A DNA stretch of 64,000 nucleotides from Galeopsis tetrahit (GCA_963675135.1 OY776124.1:7950677-8014676), one strand, 5' to 3'. Counted from the first letter of the stretch, positions 52,728 to 62,891 are shown. Notes: generated by a model not told the origin, from the letters alone. Translations and numbers: made by a program.

Positions 52728-55638
52728 CTAGTGTAAAACCCGAGTATTTTCTTTCGAATTAAAAAAACTCAGAAACCATTTAGGTCTCCCATACCACATA
52801 AATATAAATACAGTAACACCCAATGGAAGCCCACATGCATACCCCGTAATAACAACTTCCCATCTAAATCCATCAAAAAAATCATCACCCTCCTCCTCCT
52901 CCTCATCTTTTCGTGTAGACGACTTGTCGTCTTCACATACACTCATCAATGGAAATCCACACAATCCCGAGTTCCCTTCATACGACGTGCTGTCAAATGT
53001 ATTAAACTGGTTAGAGTGCGGAATTGTCCCAACAAGAAAATTATACGAAAGGTTCAATTCCGAAAGAAACGTAAGGCCCGTCAATATCCCTGGAATTTCC
53101 CCGACCAATCGGTTACACGACAGGTCCAACGATTCGAGTGACGCAATGTTTCCGACAGAGTCAGGGATGTGTCCTCCAAGGTAGTTATGTGATAAATTTA
53201 GTATCATTATGGATTTGAGATTTCCAATGGAATGTGGAATATTTCCATGAAACTTGTTCATGGAAAAATCAACCACAGTATAAAGTATTCCAAGTTTTGC
53301 CAATGGATACTTGGCCCCTTTTATATCAAGTACCACTGTTTCCTTGTAATGAAAATTAGACATATCTTTCCTTTTTGTCTGATCCATCAAGGCTCCCAAG
53401 TTTGTTAAATACTCATCAGGCAGAGGGCCAGTGAACTCATTATCAGATACTTGCAAGTATCTCAACATAGGAAAGGGTGGCTCATTCGTCTTCGATGCCA
53501 GGGGCGAAATCGTCCCATAGAATTTATTCGACTTCAGGTGAAGAACTGACACTTGAGGCAGAGTTTCCATCCAGACAGGGAACACATCTCTTATGTTGTT
53601 ACTTCCCACGTCGAGGATCTGGAATCGTCGACAATTTGAAAGAGATCGAGGCAACGTTCCCTCCAAGTTGTTGCCATTCAGGTTCAGGCATCGTAGTACA
53701 CAGCCTGTTTTGAATGTGTCTAGAATTAGTCCATGGAACCTGTTGGTATCCAGGGATAGGATTCTCAGAGTTTGGGAGATGTTTCCGAGGCAAGGAGGGA
53801 TTGTACCTTCGAAAGTGTTGTTCGAAAGGTACAATACTTCGAGGGATGTCAGGTTGCAAATTGATAACGGGATCTGTCCCGTGAGTTTGTTGGAGTAGAG
53901 TATGAGCTCGTATAAACTCGACAGGTTGCCAACGTCGTCAGGAATCGGACCTGAAAGTTGGTTTCCTGCAAGGTTTATGCTACGAAGGTTTCGAAATCTT
54001 GTGATGTTTTGTGGGAAAGTTCCCTGGAAATTGTTTCCAGTGAGAAGAAGGGATTCGAGATTGGGTGAAAACATGTTCCAGGGAATATTGCCTGAAATGC
54101 CATTGTGTGAAAGGGACAGTGATTTTAAAGTGGTGAGATTAGATAGTGTTTGAGGCAATTCTCCACTAAAGTGGTTTCCAGAAAGGCTAAGAAGCTGCAA
54201 CATCTTTAGATCCCCAACTTCGTATGGGATCGTTCCTGACAAATCGTTTTGATCAAGAATTAGACGAGCCAGACGCGATAAATTCTTGATTGTAGGAGGT
54301 ATCGAGCCAGATAGATGGTTTTCCGAAAGGCTTAGGTGGATCAGGTTGTGCAATTTGCCAATCTCTGGCGGGATACAACCTGAAATTCGATAAAAAGTCA
54401 GATTCCTGATTCAACTTTAGTGTTTCATCTCGTGTTCAGCTGTCTTTAATGTTGTCATGTCTTTTGTATCAAAGACAATTGAACACGAGATGAAATACGG
54501 ATTTGAAATATGGGATATTGTAACATGATTTTGAAAATACAGAGAAGCAAGCAGGGAGGAAAATTAGTCAATTATACAATACAGTAGTTCGTTTTCAAAT
54601 TTTAATTTACCCGTTAAACTGTTAGCATCAAGTGACAATTTGACGAGTTGTGTCATGTTTCCAATCTCCCTTGGCACAACTCCGGAGAAGTTGTTGCTCT
54701 GCAGCAACAGTTTCTGAAGCTGTGAACATTGGCTCAAGCTCGACTGTATTTCGCCATCGAACGAGTTGTAAGAAAGATCGAGCTCTTCGAGTGCATGACC
54801 ACCATTGCTGCATATGTCAAAAGGCAAGCTTCCTAACAAACTATTATTTGTCAATCTGATAACTTCCAATCTTGATATGTGAAAAATGGTTGGAGAAACA
54901 TGGCCTGTCAAATTGTTATATCCCATGTTGAAAACTTTTAAGTTATAAAGGCTACCAATCTCTTCTGGAATTGTACCTGTGGAATCAAGAATTTGCACAT
55001 AGTATTCTTAAATATCACAAAAGCATATAAAAGTATCACATCTTATTTATGTGAAGGAATCATACAAGACTTATTGTACCATTGAAATAGTTGCTGCCGA
55101 GGTCTAACTCCTTGAGTTGTGTCAAGTGCCCAATTTCCGTCGGAATTCGTCCAAGGAACCTATTATACGATAACATAAGACGCTCAAGTCGGGAACATTG
55201 TCCCAAACTTGACGGGATTTCTCCATGAAAGTTGTTCAATCGAAGATCAAGATCCTTCAATCTACGAAGATCACCAATTTCTTTCGGAATATTTCCATGA
55301 AAAATATTCCCGCTCATATTTACAGAAACGAGAAATGACAAGTTCCCGATTTCTGGTGGGACGCTGCCTTCTAGGCCCATGTTCTGAATAGCCAATCCTG
55401 TCACTCTGTGGTGGCGGACGCTACCACAAATCACCCCTGTCCACATACATACAGAGGTTTTAGTAGTCCAATTGTTCGTCAGAATATTGTAAGGATCTGA
55501 AGTGATGTGCGATTTCAAGATAAGAAGAGAAGATTGATCCGTACTCAAGTTGGTGTATTTTTTGGCTATGGTGTAACCAACCAAGCATTGAAATAAAAAC
55601 ACAAGTAGGGGAAATGAGCAATGTTGCTTCATTTTCAA
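52728..55638 (-). CDS. RLP-B: complete LRR receptor-like protein, three exons, 858 aa
   Basis: Exon 1 55638-55080, intron 55079-54977, exon 2 54976-54611, intron 54610-54380, exon 3 54379-52728; GT donors, AG acceptors and phase-1 joins that keep the frame (FNG/TIPEEIG and LTG/CIPPEIG). Signal peptide about residues 1-25 (FPLLVFLFQCLVGYTIA). LRR N-terminal cap with TDQSSLLILKSHITSDP and CMWTGVIC. About 27 LRRs, with an island (ETVVLDIKGAKYPLAKLG) before the last four, cap GLCGFPLMSVCED, acidic EEEEEGDDFFDGF, one membrane span and a short tail. No kinase. Family role: plasma-membrane receptor working with partner kinases. The N-terminal third looks like LRR-RLK subfamily XII (FLS2/EFR/Xa21 type), the rest like Cf-type RLPs, as in RLP-A. 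Appears intact. Confidence 0.9.
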
Positions 55639-55689
55639 TTTTTTTTTCTCAGAACAAGAGTTGAGCCTTTCACATATGAATATTTGACA

Positions 55690-55697
55690 TATTTATA
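55690..55697 (-). promoter_or_regulatory. Possible TATA box of RLP-B
   Basis: TATAAATA on the minus strand, about 52 bp upstream of the ATG, followed by a purine-rich leader. Position is suitable if the 5' UTR is short; not proven. Confidence 0.4.
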
Positions 55698-55699
55698 TG

Positions 55700-56250
55700 A
55701 TAACTTTGTAATAATTAAATAATTCAAATACAAGATTGAGTCAATAATTATACTATTGATTGTGCGCGACTTTTAATAAGTGCGCGACTTGCGACTGGAC
55801 TCCGGCTAAAGACTTTAATAATAAGACGAAGAATCTAAAATTTCAAAACAATGATGTATAATAAAGAAAAAGGTGAATAATTACAAAATATTCATCCATA
55901 TTATTGACTATATTCGGCATTAGAATAAATTTCAATAAAAATATATGAACTCAAATAATAGTGCAAGTAATTAAAGAATTAAATAAAGGTAAAGTCTAGA
56001 GGTAAAGTCTAGTATGCACCTCGAGTGCATGCTGTGCACTCTAGTTCATGGTTTTACTGACTTACACTTTTCTATTTTACTGACTTTAATAATTAAAAAA
56101 ATCATCTTTTTTATTCATTAGAAAAATAAATTAAATAATCTAAATATTTAATATGACTTGAATTGCTATATCCATATTTAATACTTGGAGTACTACATAT
56201 TATAATGTAAGTTAATACATCAATAAAAATAACAGAATTCTTTTTTCTTT
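55700..56250. other. RLP-B upstream region, no other gene
   Basis: AT-rich; contains a short direct repeat GTGCGCGACTT (55762-55790) and, near 56193, ACTACATATTATAATGTAAG, which recurs at 57072, showing that the repeat field at 56870-57580 once extended here. Confidence 0.5.
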
Positions 56251-56258
56251 ACTACATA

Positions 56259-56865
56259 CAGTGACGGAGCCAGAAATTTTAGATTGATGGGCCCGATTTA
56301 CATTAATATAAAGACAAAATAATATTATATTTAATTCATTATAAATTTTATAATATCTCATTTCATTAATTTAAATTTAACGATTTTTGTTATGTTTCGA
56401 AGAAAATTAATTTTGATTGTTCCGACTCATAATATGTGAAACAGTGTTAAAATTATTAGACAAATGTATAACTTAAAATATATTCCCTCCGGCCCGTAAT
56501 GACTTGAATACGTTGACAAGTTCACTTTTTAAGAAATGTGAATTTAGTGAGGTGTGGGGTCAAATAAATGAGGAGTATTTTTGGTGATTTAGTGAGGTAT
56601 AAAAGAAATTTAATGAGGTGTTAAAAAGAATTTAGTGAGATGTAGAATATAGATTAAAATGAGTAACAATTTTAAAAATAAAATGATGTAGGTGAGAATA
56701 TTAATTTTGTAGATTATTTACCTATGAGTTTACAAATAATCTTGAAACGTCTCAAATTAAAAAAAAAACTATATAAATAATTATAAAACGGAAAAAATAT
56801 ACATTAAAAAAAAAATTGGTGGGGGGCCCACTGCCCCTGCTGGGCCCTATGTGGCTCCGTCCTTG
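56259..56865. mobile_element. hAT-type non-autonomous element (MITE)
   Basis: 607 bp between perfect 8-bp duplications ACTACATA (56251-56258 and 56866-56873). Ends: CAGTGACGGAGCCA and, on the other strand, CAAGGACGGAGCCA. 8-bp TSD and short CA-starting TIRs fit hAT. A Stowaway-like insert occupies its middle. Confidence 0.85.
56483..56797. mobile_element. Degenerate Stowaway-like MITE nested in the hAT element
   Basis: Left end TTCCCTCCGGCCCGTAATGA; right end ATAATTATAAAACGGAAAAA is a decayed mirror image. The interior has GATTTAGTGAGGTGT repeats like the MITE at 2747-3019. Confidence 0.6.
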
Positions 56866-56869
56866 ACTA

Positions 56870-57590
56870 CATAGTTTGTAATATTACTACATATAATAAT
56901 GTGTTTAACTACATAAAAACGATATGTTACTATATACTACAGTTCGAATTACTACATTGAACAATGTTTGTTACTATATGAATGATTAATATTTGTGCAT
57001 CATCCTGCAATAAAACAATCGGTATTACAACAAGGTTATTGTGTATTACTACATGCAATAATATATGTTACTACATATTATAATGTAAGTTACTACATCA
57101 ACAAAAAACACTAAAAAAAATATTATACTACATGAAATAATCTATATTACTATATAAAATACTACATAAAAAAAATATATGTTACAACATACTACAATTT
57201 GAATTACTAAATTGAACAGTATTTGTTACTATATGTAATTTTATCAAATGATCTAATATATTTGCATCATCCCGCAATAAAACAATTGGTATTACAATAT
57301 TATAATGTGGGCTACTACATCAACAAAAACACTAGAAAAAAACATGTTTTATCAAATGATCTAATATATTTGCACCATCCCGCAATAAAACAATTGGTAT
57401 TACAATATTATAATGTGGGCTACTACATCAACAAAAACACTAGAAAAAAAATATGTTTCCACATAAAAGAATTTGTATTACTATATAAAATAATTTGCGT
57501 TATTACCACATTACATAATGTGTGTTACTACATATTACAATTTGAATTACTACATTTAATAGTGTTCTGTTACTACATTAAAAAAAGTTG
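56870..57590. repeat. Diverged TTACTACAT repeat field with a 108-bp tandem duplication
   Basis: Dozens of imperfect units around GTTACTACATA...AATGTG. Within it a 108-bp block is duplicated nearly exactly (57241-57348 and 57349 to about 57452), starting TTATCAAATGATC and including TGCATCATCCCGCAATAAAA. The open frame across 57223-57618 is a product of the duplication. Confidence 0.8.
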
Positions 57591-57599
57591 TCACTGCCG

Positions 57600-58074
57600 T
57601 TGGAGAAAACCGTCTTAAGAAGAAATCACCAACCTCTTGAGAAATAGGAAAGAGAAGACGAACTGAAAGAAAAGAATTCGAAAAGACAAAAATAAAACTC
57701 GCGTTCGACATTAAAAGTACGTAAAAAATACAAAAAATCACAAAATCGGGTCAAAATTAAAACACAAGCGGGTCAGTTGATAAATAGATTAAAAATTGAT
57801 CCAAATGAATTAATGTTGGTTCAATAGCATATATTTTCAGCTCATTGACTTAATAAACCAATATTTTTAGTTCATAACTTAATAAGCCAATATTTTCAGT
57901 CAAGTTGACTTAATTGGTCAATATTGCATATATGCAATATTGCATACACGTTTTTGTATCATAAATTCTACTTTCACAATATTTTTAATTTTACACAAAC
58001 AATGTCATTACTTTTGGACCCAATAATTAATCATGGATATCCTAGAATTATATATCAATAAAATTATAATTATT
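57600..58074. other. Intergenic, no gene seen
   Basis: AT-rich; short repeats of CTTAATAA.CCAATATTTT (57850-57900) and a small palindrome TTGCATATATGCAA (57925-57938). Confidence 0.5.
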
Positions 58075-58079
58075 TATTC

Positions 58080-58208
58080 TCTCTATCTATATAAGTAATT
58101 TATATTGTTACAAAATATATACAAAAATTGTTTTTTTAATTAAAATAAAAATATAATACATAATATAAATTTATTTCAATCCCGCGTAAGACGCGGGTCT
58201 TACACTAA
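58080..58208 (+). mobile_element. Helitron-like 3' terminus (5' limit uncertain)
   Basis: A hairpin CCCGCGT-AAG-ACGCGGG (58181-58197) is followed seven bases later by CTAA and then T, close to the Helitron 3' rule (hairpin, CTRR, insertion before T). A start near TCTCTCTATCTATATAAG (58080) is only a guess. Confidence 0.45.
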
Positions 58209-58747
58209 TATATGTATAAAGTAGAGATCATAGTAGATAAAATAGGAAAACATTAGATATGTAGAGAGAAGATAATAGGAAAACATTAGATATGTAGAGA
58301 GAAGATAAAAGTAAATGTGGTGGGTATATCTCTTAAATATGAAAACATGCACACTTAGATGAAACAGACTCACTTTATATGGATTGAGAAAGTACTTTTT
58401 ATCATAATTAAGTAATTTTCTCATAATTTTTAAATTTTAACCACTCCTAAATATGTAGAGAGAAGATAAAAGTAATTTTCTCTTGTAGGGTCTACACATT
58501 GTGAAATTCAAAGTCAAGAAAACTATTTTGTTGAATTTTTGTTATTGTTATTATTGTATTTTGTGTTTAATTTTCTACACTTATGTCCAAACTCCAAACT
58601 AACTATTTTCCTTAGATATAAAGTATCTAGCCCGTCTACATTTGATTTTCTTATGCTTCATTTTGACCACCACATGAAATAACATCGATCATTATCAGTA
58701 ATATAAATATGAATTAAAAAAAAAAAAACTCGTGTATTATTGACAGT
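58209..58747. other. Intergenic with a 33-bp tandem duplication
   Basis: AATAGGAAAACATTAGATAT and following bases are duplicated head to tail (about 58241-58306), with a third, partial TATGTAGAGAGAAGATAAAA near 58451. No gene. Confidence 0.6.
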
Positions 58748-58815
58748 GACGGAGTCAGAAAATTTGTATATGAGACCCAATTAACATTAATCTAATACTG
58801 AAATAATATAGAAAT
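58748..58815 (+). mobile_element. 5' fragment of the same hAT-type family as 56259-56865
   Basis: CAGTGACGGAGTCAGAAAAT and the next about 50 bases match the left end of the element at 56259 (ACCCAATTAACATTAAT against GCCCGATTTACATTAAT). No matching right end found nearby, so truncated. Confidence 0.55.
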
Positions 58816-59185
58816 AATAACTTTTTTTCATTATATATATTACAAACATCTCAAACTATATTAATATTACGGAGTATAATTTATAAAATACAATATATGC
58901 ATTTTTATATATAAATGTGTAAAATCTTGAACAATCCAAAATGAAACATTGAAATATTATTTTACAACTAAATATTCAAATTGAAATGATATGCTTAAAA
59001 ATTAATTAAATAAGAGTAATAATTTTGAATGATTTAAAATATAAATCTGAAATATTTCACTAATAAATATTCAAATCTCATAATAAATTTATTCAATAAA
59101 TTTAAAATTATATGAATAAAGTAAATAAATTATAATTTAATCAATAAAAGATTATTTATTAATTATGTTTAAATATTTGTATAAA

Positions 59186-60251
59186 GGGTGGAACTATTAA
59201 CACCCCACATATAATGTTATACATATTCCATTATTTTAAAGACAAAAATAAATATGGATAAAATGACTAAGTAACCCTTATATAAATAAGGAATAAAATA
59301 ATTAAAAAATATCTGAAAAAATATATTTAAAATTTGAAAATATTTTTAAAAAGTCAACAAAATATATAAAATAAAAAATCAATTAAATTTTTTGAAAAAA
59401 AATCTGAGAAGATTTAATAAAATTTGAAAATATTCAGAAACAAATAAATAATTTAAAAATCAATTAGAGATAACAAAAAACGTAAAAATATTTAATAAGT
59501 TTGATAAATTGTAAAAAATATTTAAATTAAGAAAACAATTAAAAAATTAAGAATTCAAATTAATATAAAAAAGATAAATAAATTAAAAATATATATTTAA
59601 AAAAATCACCTAAATATTCAAAAATTAATTAATTAAATAAGTTTGGAAGATTTAGTTGATTTTTTAATATTTTTAAATTTTTTGTAGCTTTAATTTATTT
59701 TTGAAGATTTTTTTTTTTATATTTGATTTTTTTTATTTAGTAATTTTTTAAGATTGAATTGGTTTTTCTTATATAAATTGATGTTTTTAATTTAGTTATT
59801 TTTAAATTTTATTTGATTTATTTAATTTTTTCCAAATTTAATTAAAAAATCAATTTAATTATTTTGAAATTTTAGTTGATTTTTTTATAATGTTTTAAAT
59901 TTTTTTAATTGATTTTTTCATTCAAATTTTTATTTAATTTTTTTTAATATTATTGAATACGGAGTATATTTTTTTATTTTTTTTTACGGATATCTTTTGT
60001 CCAGATTTCTTAAAAAAAATCAATATATTTTGTCGAGATGTTTTTTTTAATGATATATTTTTAAGATTTACTTAATTTTAATAATGTTATTTTGGTTTTT
60101 ATTTAATTTGTATTTTATTTTAAGTGTTAAAGAGTACATTGGAAAGAATTGGGGTATGTTTAGTAATAAAAATTGATTTTTAAATTTTAATGAGATGTGT
60201 TTAACATTTGGGGTGTCTATAACATTGTATGGGGTGTTAATAGCCCCACCC
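59186..60251. mobile_element. Mutator-like non-autonomous element with 9-bp TSD
   Basis: 1,066 bp flanked by TTGTATAAA on both sides (59177-59185 and 60252-60260). TIRs of about 45 bp: GGGTGGAACTATTAACACCC and, on the other strand, GGGTGGGGCTATTAACACCC, continuing through AATGTTATA. The interior is extremely AT-rich with many A and T runs and no gene. A 9-bp TSD is typical of Mutator-like elements. Confidence 0.87.
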
Positions 60252-60329
60252 TTGTATAAAAAGATTCAAGGAACTTAAAAAGCATGGAAAACCATTAGAC
60301 CAATTGAAACTTATTATTATGACAAAGTG

Positions 60330-60412
60330 GGACAGCTTAAGTGGTTAGATCACCACTACCTAGGCTTTAGGTCCTGAGTTCGAGTCATTCTCAGCAATTG
60401 TGATTAAAAAAA
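60330..60412 (+). repeat. tRNA-derived SINE
   Basis: A box AGCTTAAGTGG (60334-60344) and B box GAGTTCGAGTC (60376-60386) 31 bases apart, followed by an A-rich tail. Shares its head with 3563-3652. Confidence 0.7.
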
Positions 60413-60780
60413 ATCCATTTTTCCTATTTTAATCTCAAATCCATTTTTCCTATTTTAATCTCAAAATTTTAAATTATAATCACACCAAAATCGTTTATTT
60501 CAAAATCCCTTCATTCTCAAGCATTCTGATTAAAAAAATAATTTTTTTTCTATTTTAATCTCAAAAAAATAATTTAAATACTATCTACTCATAATTATTA
60601 TTTTTAAATTTAAAATTCTAATTATTATTTTTAAATTTATTTTTTAAACTTTAATCACAACATTATTTATTTTTAAAAATTTAATAACGTTATTCTATTC
60701 TTAATAGCAGTCTAATCAAATTAATAAATCTATATTTCTATTCTTCCTTTTTTATCACTTTATTCTATGGGTGATGCTAA
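60413..60780. other. Intergenic, low complexity
   Basis: Tandem duplication of CTCAAATCCATTTTTCCTAT (60427-60475) and A/T runs. At 60781-60799 a perfect palindrome ACATACAGAATCTGTATGT may mark the end of a small element or a stem-loop. No gene. Confidence 0.5.
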
Positions 60781-60917
60781 ACATACAGAATCTGTATGTA
60801 CAGACAGGGGCATTTTCGTCCATTTTTGGTTTAAGTTGCGCTAGAATGTCTAATATACCCTTGATTCCAATATATTGTTTAACTATTATTTTTGAATAAA
60901 ATATTAAATTCTGACAC

Positions 60918-61070
60918 CCTTTTTTCTCTCTTCTTCTTTCTTCAAGGCAGGTAATAATTACACAATAAAACCATTTTCTCTCTCTCCCTTTGTTATTGTT
61001 TCTTCCTCTCTTTCTTCTTCCTCTCTCTCTTCTTCTTCCTCTCTTTCTTATTCTTTCTTCTAACAGAGCT
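60918..61070 (+). repeat. TC-rich leader / microsatellite upstream of the 61112 gene
   Basis: Long pyrimidine tract of TCTTC and CTCTC units on the plus strand, ending 40 bp before the ATG at 61112. CT-rich 5' UTRs are common in plant genes, which supports the gene being real. Minus-strand open frames here reflect GA runs. Confidence 0.6.
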
Positions 61071-61111
61071 TCATCTTCTACATTGAAAAAAAAAAAAAAT
61101 CTTCTACCATA

Positions 61112-61531
61112 ATGTTTAGTAGCACAAGCGTAAAAAAGGTTGAGAAATATTATGTAGTCTTCAAAGGCGTACGGGTCGGGATTTATGATAGTTGGAGTGA
61201 ATGTGCTCCACATGTCCTTGGATTCAAAGGTTCAATGTACAAATCTTTTCGGAGTGAGAACGAGGCTATCGATGCATACACTACGTATTTTCAGGAGAAG
61301 TCGTGTGAAGATAATTCAAATTCGAATATTGGATTAAATCTGAAAGAGGATGAAACGAAGGAAGCCTCAAGTTCTTATCATCCGAAAAGAATTGGGAACG
61401 AAGTTATGCAATATTATCGGTCTTTATTCATTCTTCTTCCTGTATTTTTATTTTTTTGTTTTGTTTCTGGAATTGTAGGTGGTTTTACAAGCTTGTTTTT
61501 TTGGTGTTCATTCCACAATTGTAGCAAATAA
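61112..61531 (+). CDS. Small protein with RNase H1 N-terminal-like (viroplasmin-type) domain and a C-terminal membrane span, 139 aa
   Basis: ATG at 61112. Residues about 11-60 (KYYVVFKGVRVGIYDSWSEC, GFKGSMYKSFRSENEAIDAY) carry the hallmark of the RNase H1 N-terminal / caulimovirus P6-like domain: YYVVFKG, G(I/V)Y, W.EC, V.GFKGS.YKSF. That domain binds RNA:DNA hybrids or dsRNA in eukaryotic RNase H1. Here there is no RNase H catalytic part; instead an acidic linker and a hydrophobic segment (about 107-132: FILLPVFLFFCFVSGIVGGF). Plant genomes hold many stand-alone copies of this domain. Whether this is a host gene or a transposon relic is open; single exon, no stops. Confidence 0.65.
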   Translation: MFSSTSVKKVEKYYVVFKGVRVGIYDSWSECAPHVLGFKGSMYKSFRSENEAIDAYTTYFQEKSCEDNSNSNIGLNLKEDETKEASSSYHPKRIGNEVMQYYRSLFILLPVFLFFCFVSGIVGGFTSLFFWCSFHNCSK

Positions 61532-61870
61532 TTATTTCGATCAATTTAGAGTTTATGTTTTGTAACAATTTATGTCATTGGTTTTATTTTCCTTACCAAG
61601 TTCAATTTGAGTTTGATTTGTTAGGATTCAATTTAATTGTTTGAAATTTTTTAGGGTTTTAGGTATGATTTATATTGAGAAGAAAATTGGGGAAGATTTG
61701 TGTATATAGTACAACAATTTCGGCATTTCTTAGGAATTATGGTTTAATTTGATTTCACCTTTTTAATGTAGATAATTAGTAGGATGAATGGGTCCGTAAT
61801 CCTCATCTTCCATTTCGAATTTTACAACTACCCTAATCCTCATCTTCCATTTCACCATTAGTTGAAGGGT
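61532..61870. other. 3' flank of the 61112 gene
   Basis: T-rich 3' UTR-like sequence; CCTCATCTTCCATTTC occurs twice (61801 and 61838). No gene. Confidence 0.5.
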
Positions 61871-61971
61871 AGGTCTCTTGTAGACTCAATTCCTTATAAG
61901 GAATTGAGTAAATTTTAAAAAATTAGTAGGATTGATAATAAAAATAAAATACGCGAAAGATATGTATGATA

Positions 61972-62072
61972 ATTTATGTAGCTTAAACGGTTGAGAATAG
62001 TCTTTTTTATGTTGAGGTCTAGTGTTCAACTCTTACATCTAACAATTTTCACATATATTTTTTTTTAATTAT
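61972..62072 (+). repeat. tRNA-derived SINE head
   Basis: A box TAGCTTAAACGG (61979-61990), B box GTGTTCAACTC (62022-62032), then a T-rich end. Its A box is nearly the same as the second one in the CACTA left end (TAGCCTAAACGG). Confidence 0.55.
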
Positions 62073-62084
62073 AAAAGTGCATGT

Positions 62085-62700
62085 TGAAAATAAGGAAAAG
62101 TGTAACATACAATTTACAATTTTTTAGCATGTTATTTTACAATATTTGCAATAATAATTTCAGTTATAATGACATACACTTGTTAGTGATGTTATGTTAC
62201 ACATATTTTGTTGCACTTTTCAGTTGTAGTGACTTACTATTTTCAACAATATTTTTTAGTTATATTGACTTACACTTTTTAGTAATGTTATGCTACACCT
62301 TTTAGTCATATTTTGTTGCACTTTTCAGTTGTAGTGACTTACAATTTTCAACAATATGTTCAGTTATAGTGACTTACACTTTTTAGTAATGTTATGTTAC
62401 ACTTTTTACTCGTATTTTGTTACACTTTTCAGTTATAATAACTTACACTTTTCATTAAAATATTGTGTTGCACTTTTCAAGTATATTGACATGCACTTTT
62501 TAATAATATTGTGTTGCACTTTCTAGTTATACTAACTTGCATTTTCTAGTTATAATGACTTATACTTTTCATTAAAAGTTGTGTTGCACTTTTCAATTAT
62601 AGTGACTTACACTTTTTAATAAAAAAATGTGTTACACTTTTTAGTAATATTGTGTTACACTTTTTAGTAATATTAACTTACACTTTTCAACACACACAAT
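62085..62700 (+). repeat. Diverged TTACACTTTTCAGT minisatellite
   Basis: Imperfect units alternating GTGACTTACACTTTTTAGTA and ATGTTACACTTTTCAGTTAT, with variable length. The open frame at 62081-62305 is repeat-derived. An A-rich stretch follows to 62765. Confidence 0.75.
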
Positions 62701-62891
62701 TTCGAAAAAAAATTATCAATAAAAAAAAATTACAAAAAAAAAATAATAATAAAAAAAAAATTAACCAAGTCAAAATTTTTATTCACAATAATCTTGAATA
62801 TTTAGGGTTGACAATATTCTTGAATATTTAAGATTTAAGTTGACCAAGTCAACTCAATTCCTTATAAGGAATTGATTCTATATAAGACCAA

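Larger units (their letters stand above)
61872..62891. mobile_element. Inverted-repeat element with palindromic ends, holding a SINE head and a minisatellite
   Basis: The left end GGTCTCTTGTAGACTCAATT and the right end read on the other strand GGTCTTATATAGAATCAATT are followed by the same palindrome CAATTCCTTATAAGGAATTG (61889-61908 and 62852-62871). The interior has the SINE head at 61972 and the repeat field 62085-62700. No clear target-site duplication, so boundaries are provisional. Confidence 0.5.

Noticed and set aside
57223..57618. 131-codon frame with an internal repeat of about 36 residues
   Set aside because: Generated by the 108-bp tandem duplication in a non-coding repeat field.
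58181..58197. Hairpin as a transcription terminator
   Set aside because: Nuclear plant DNA does not use bacterial-type terminators; the CTAA-T after it fits a Helitron end better.
60755..61213. Minus-strand 152-codon frame with RRRERGRRKRGR
   Set aside because: Antisense to the TC-rich leader and the 61112 gene; the Arg/Lys run is a by-product of GA repeats.
61112..61531. Endogenous caulimovirus fragment because of the P6-like domain
   Set aside because: No movement protein, coat protein, RT or other caulimovirus sequence nearby; the domain is common in plant nuclear genes and in RNase H1.
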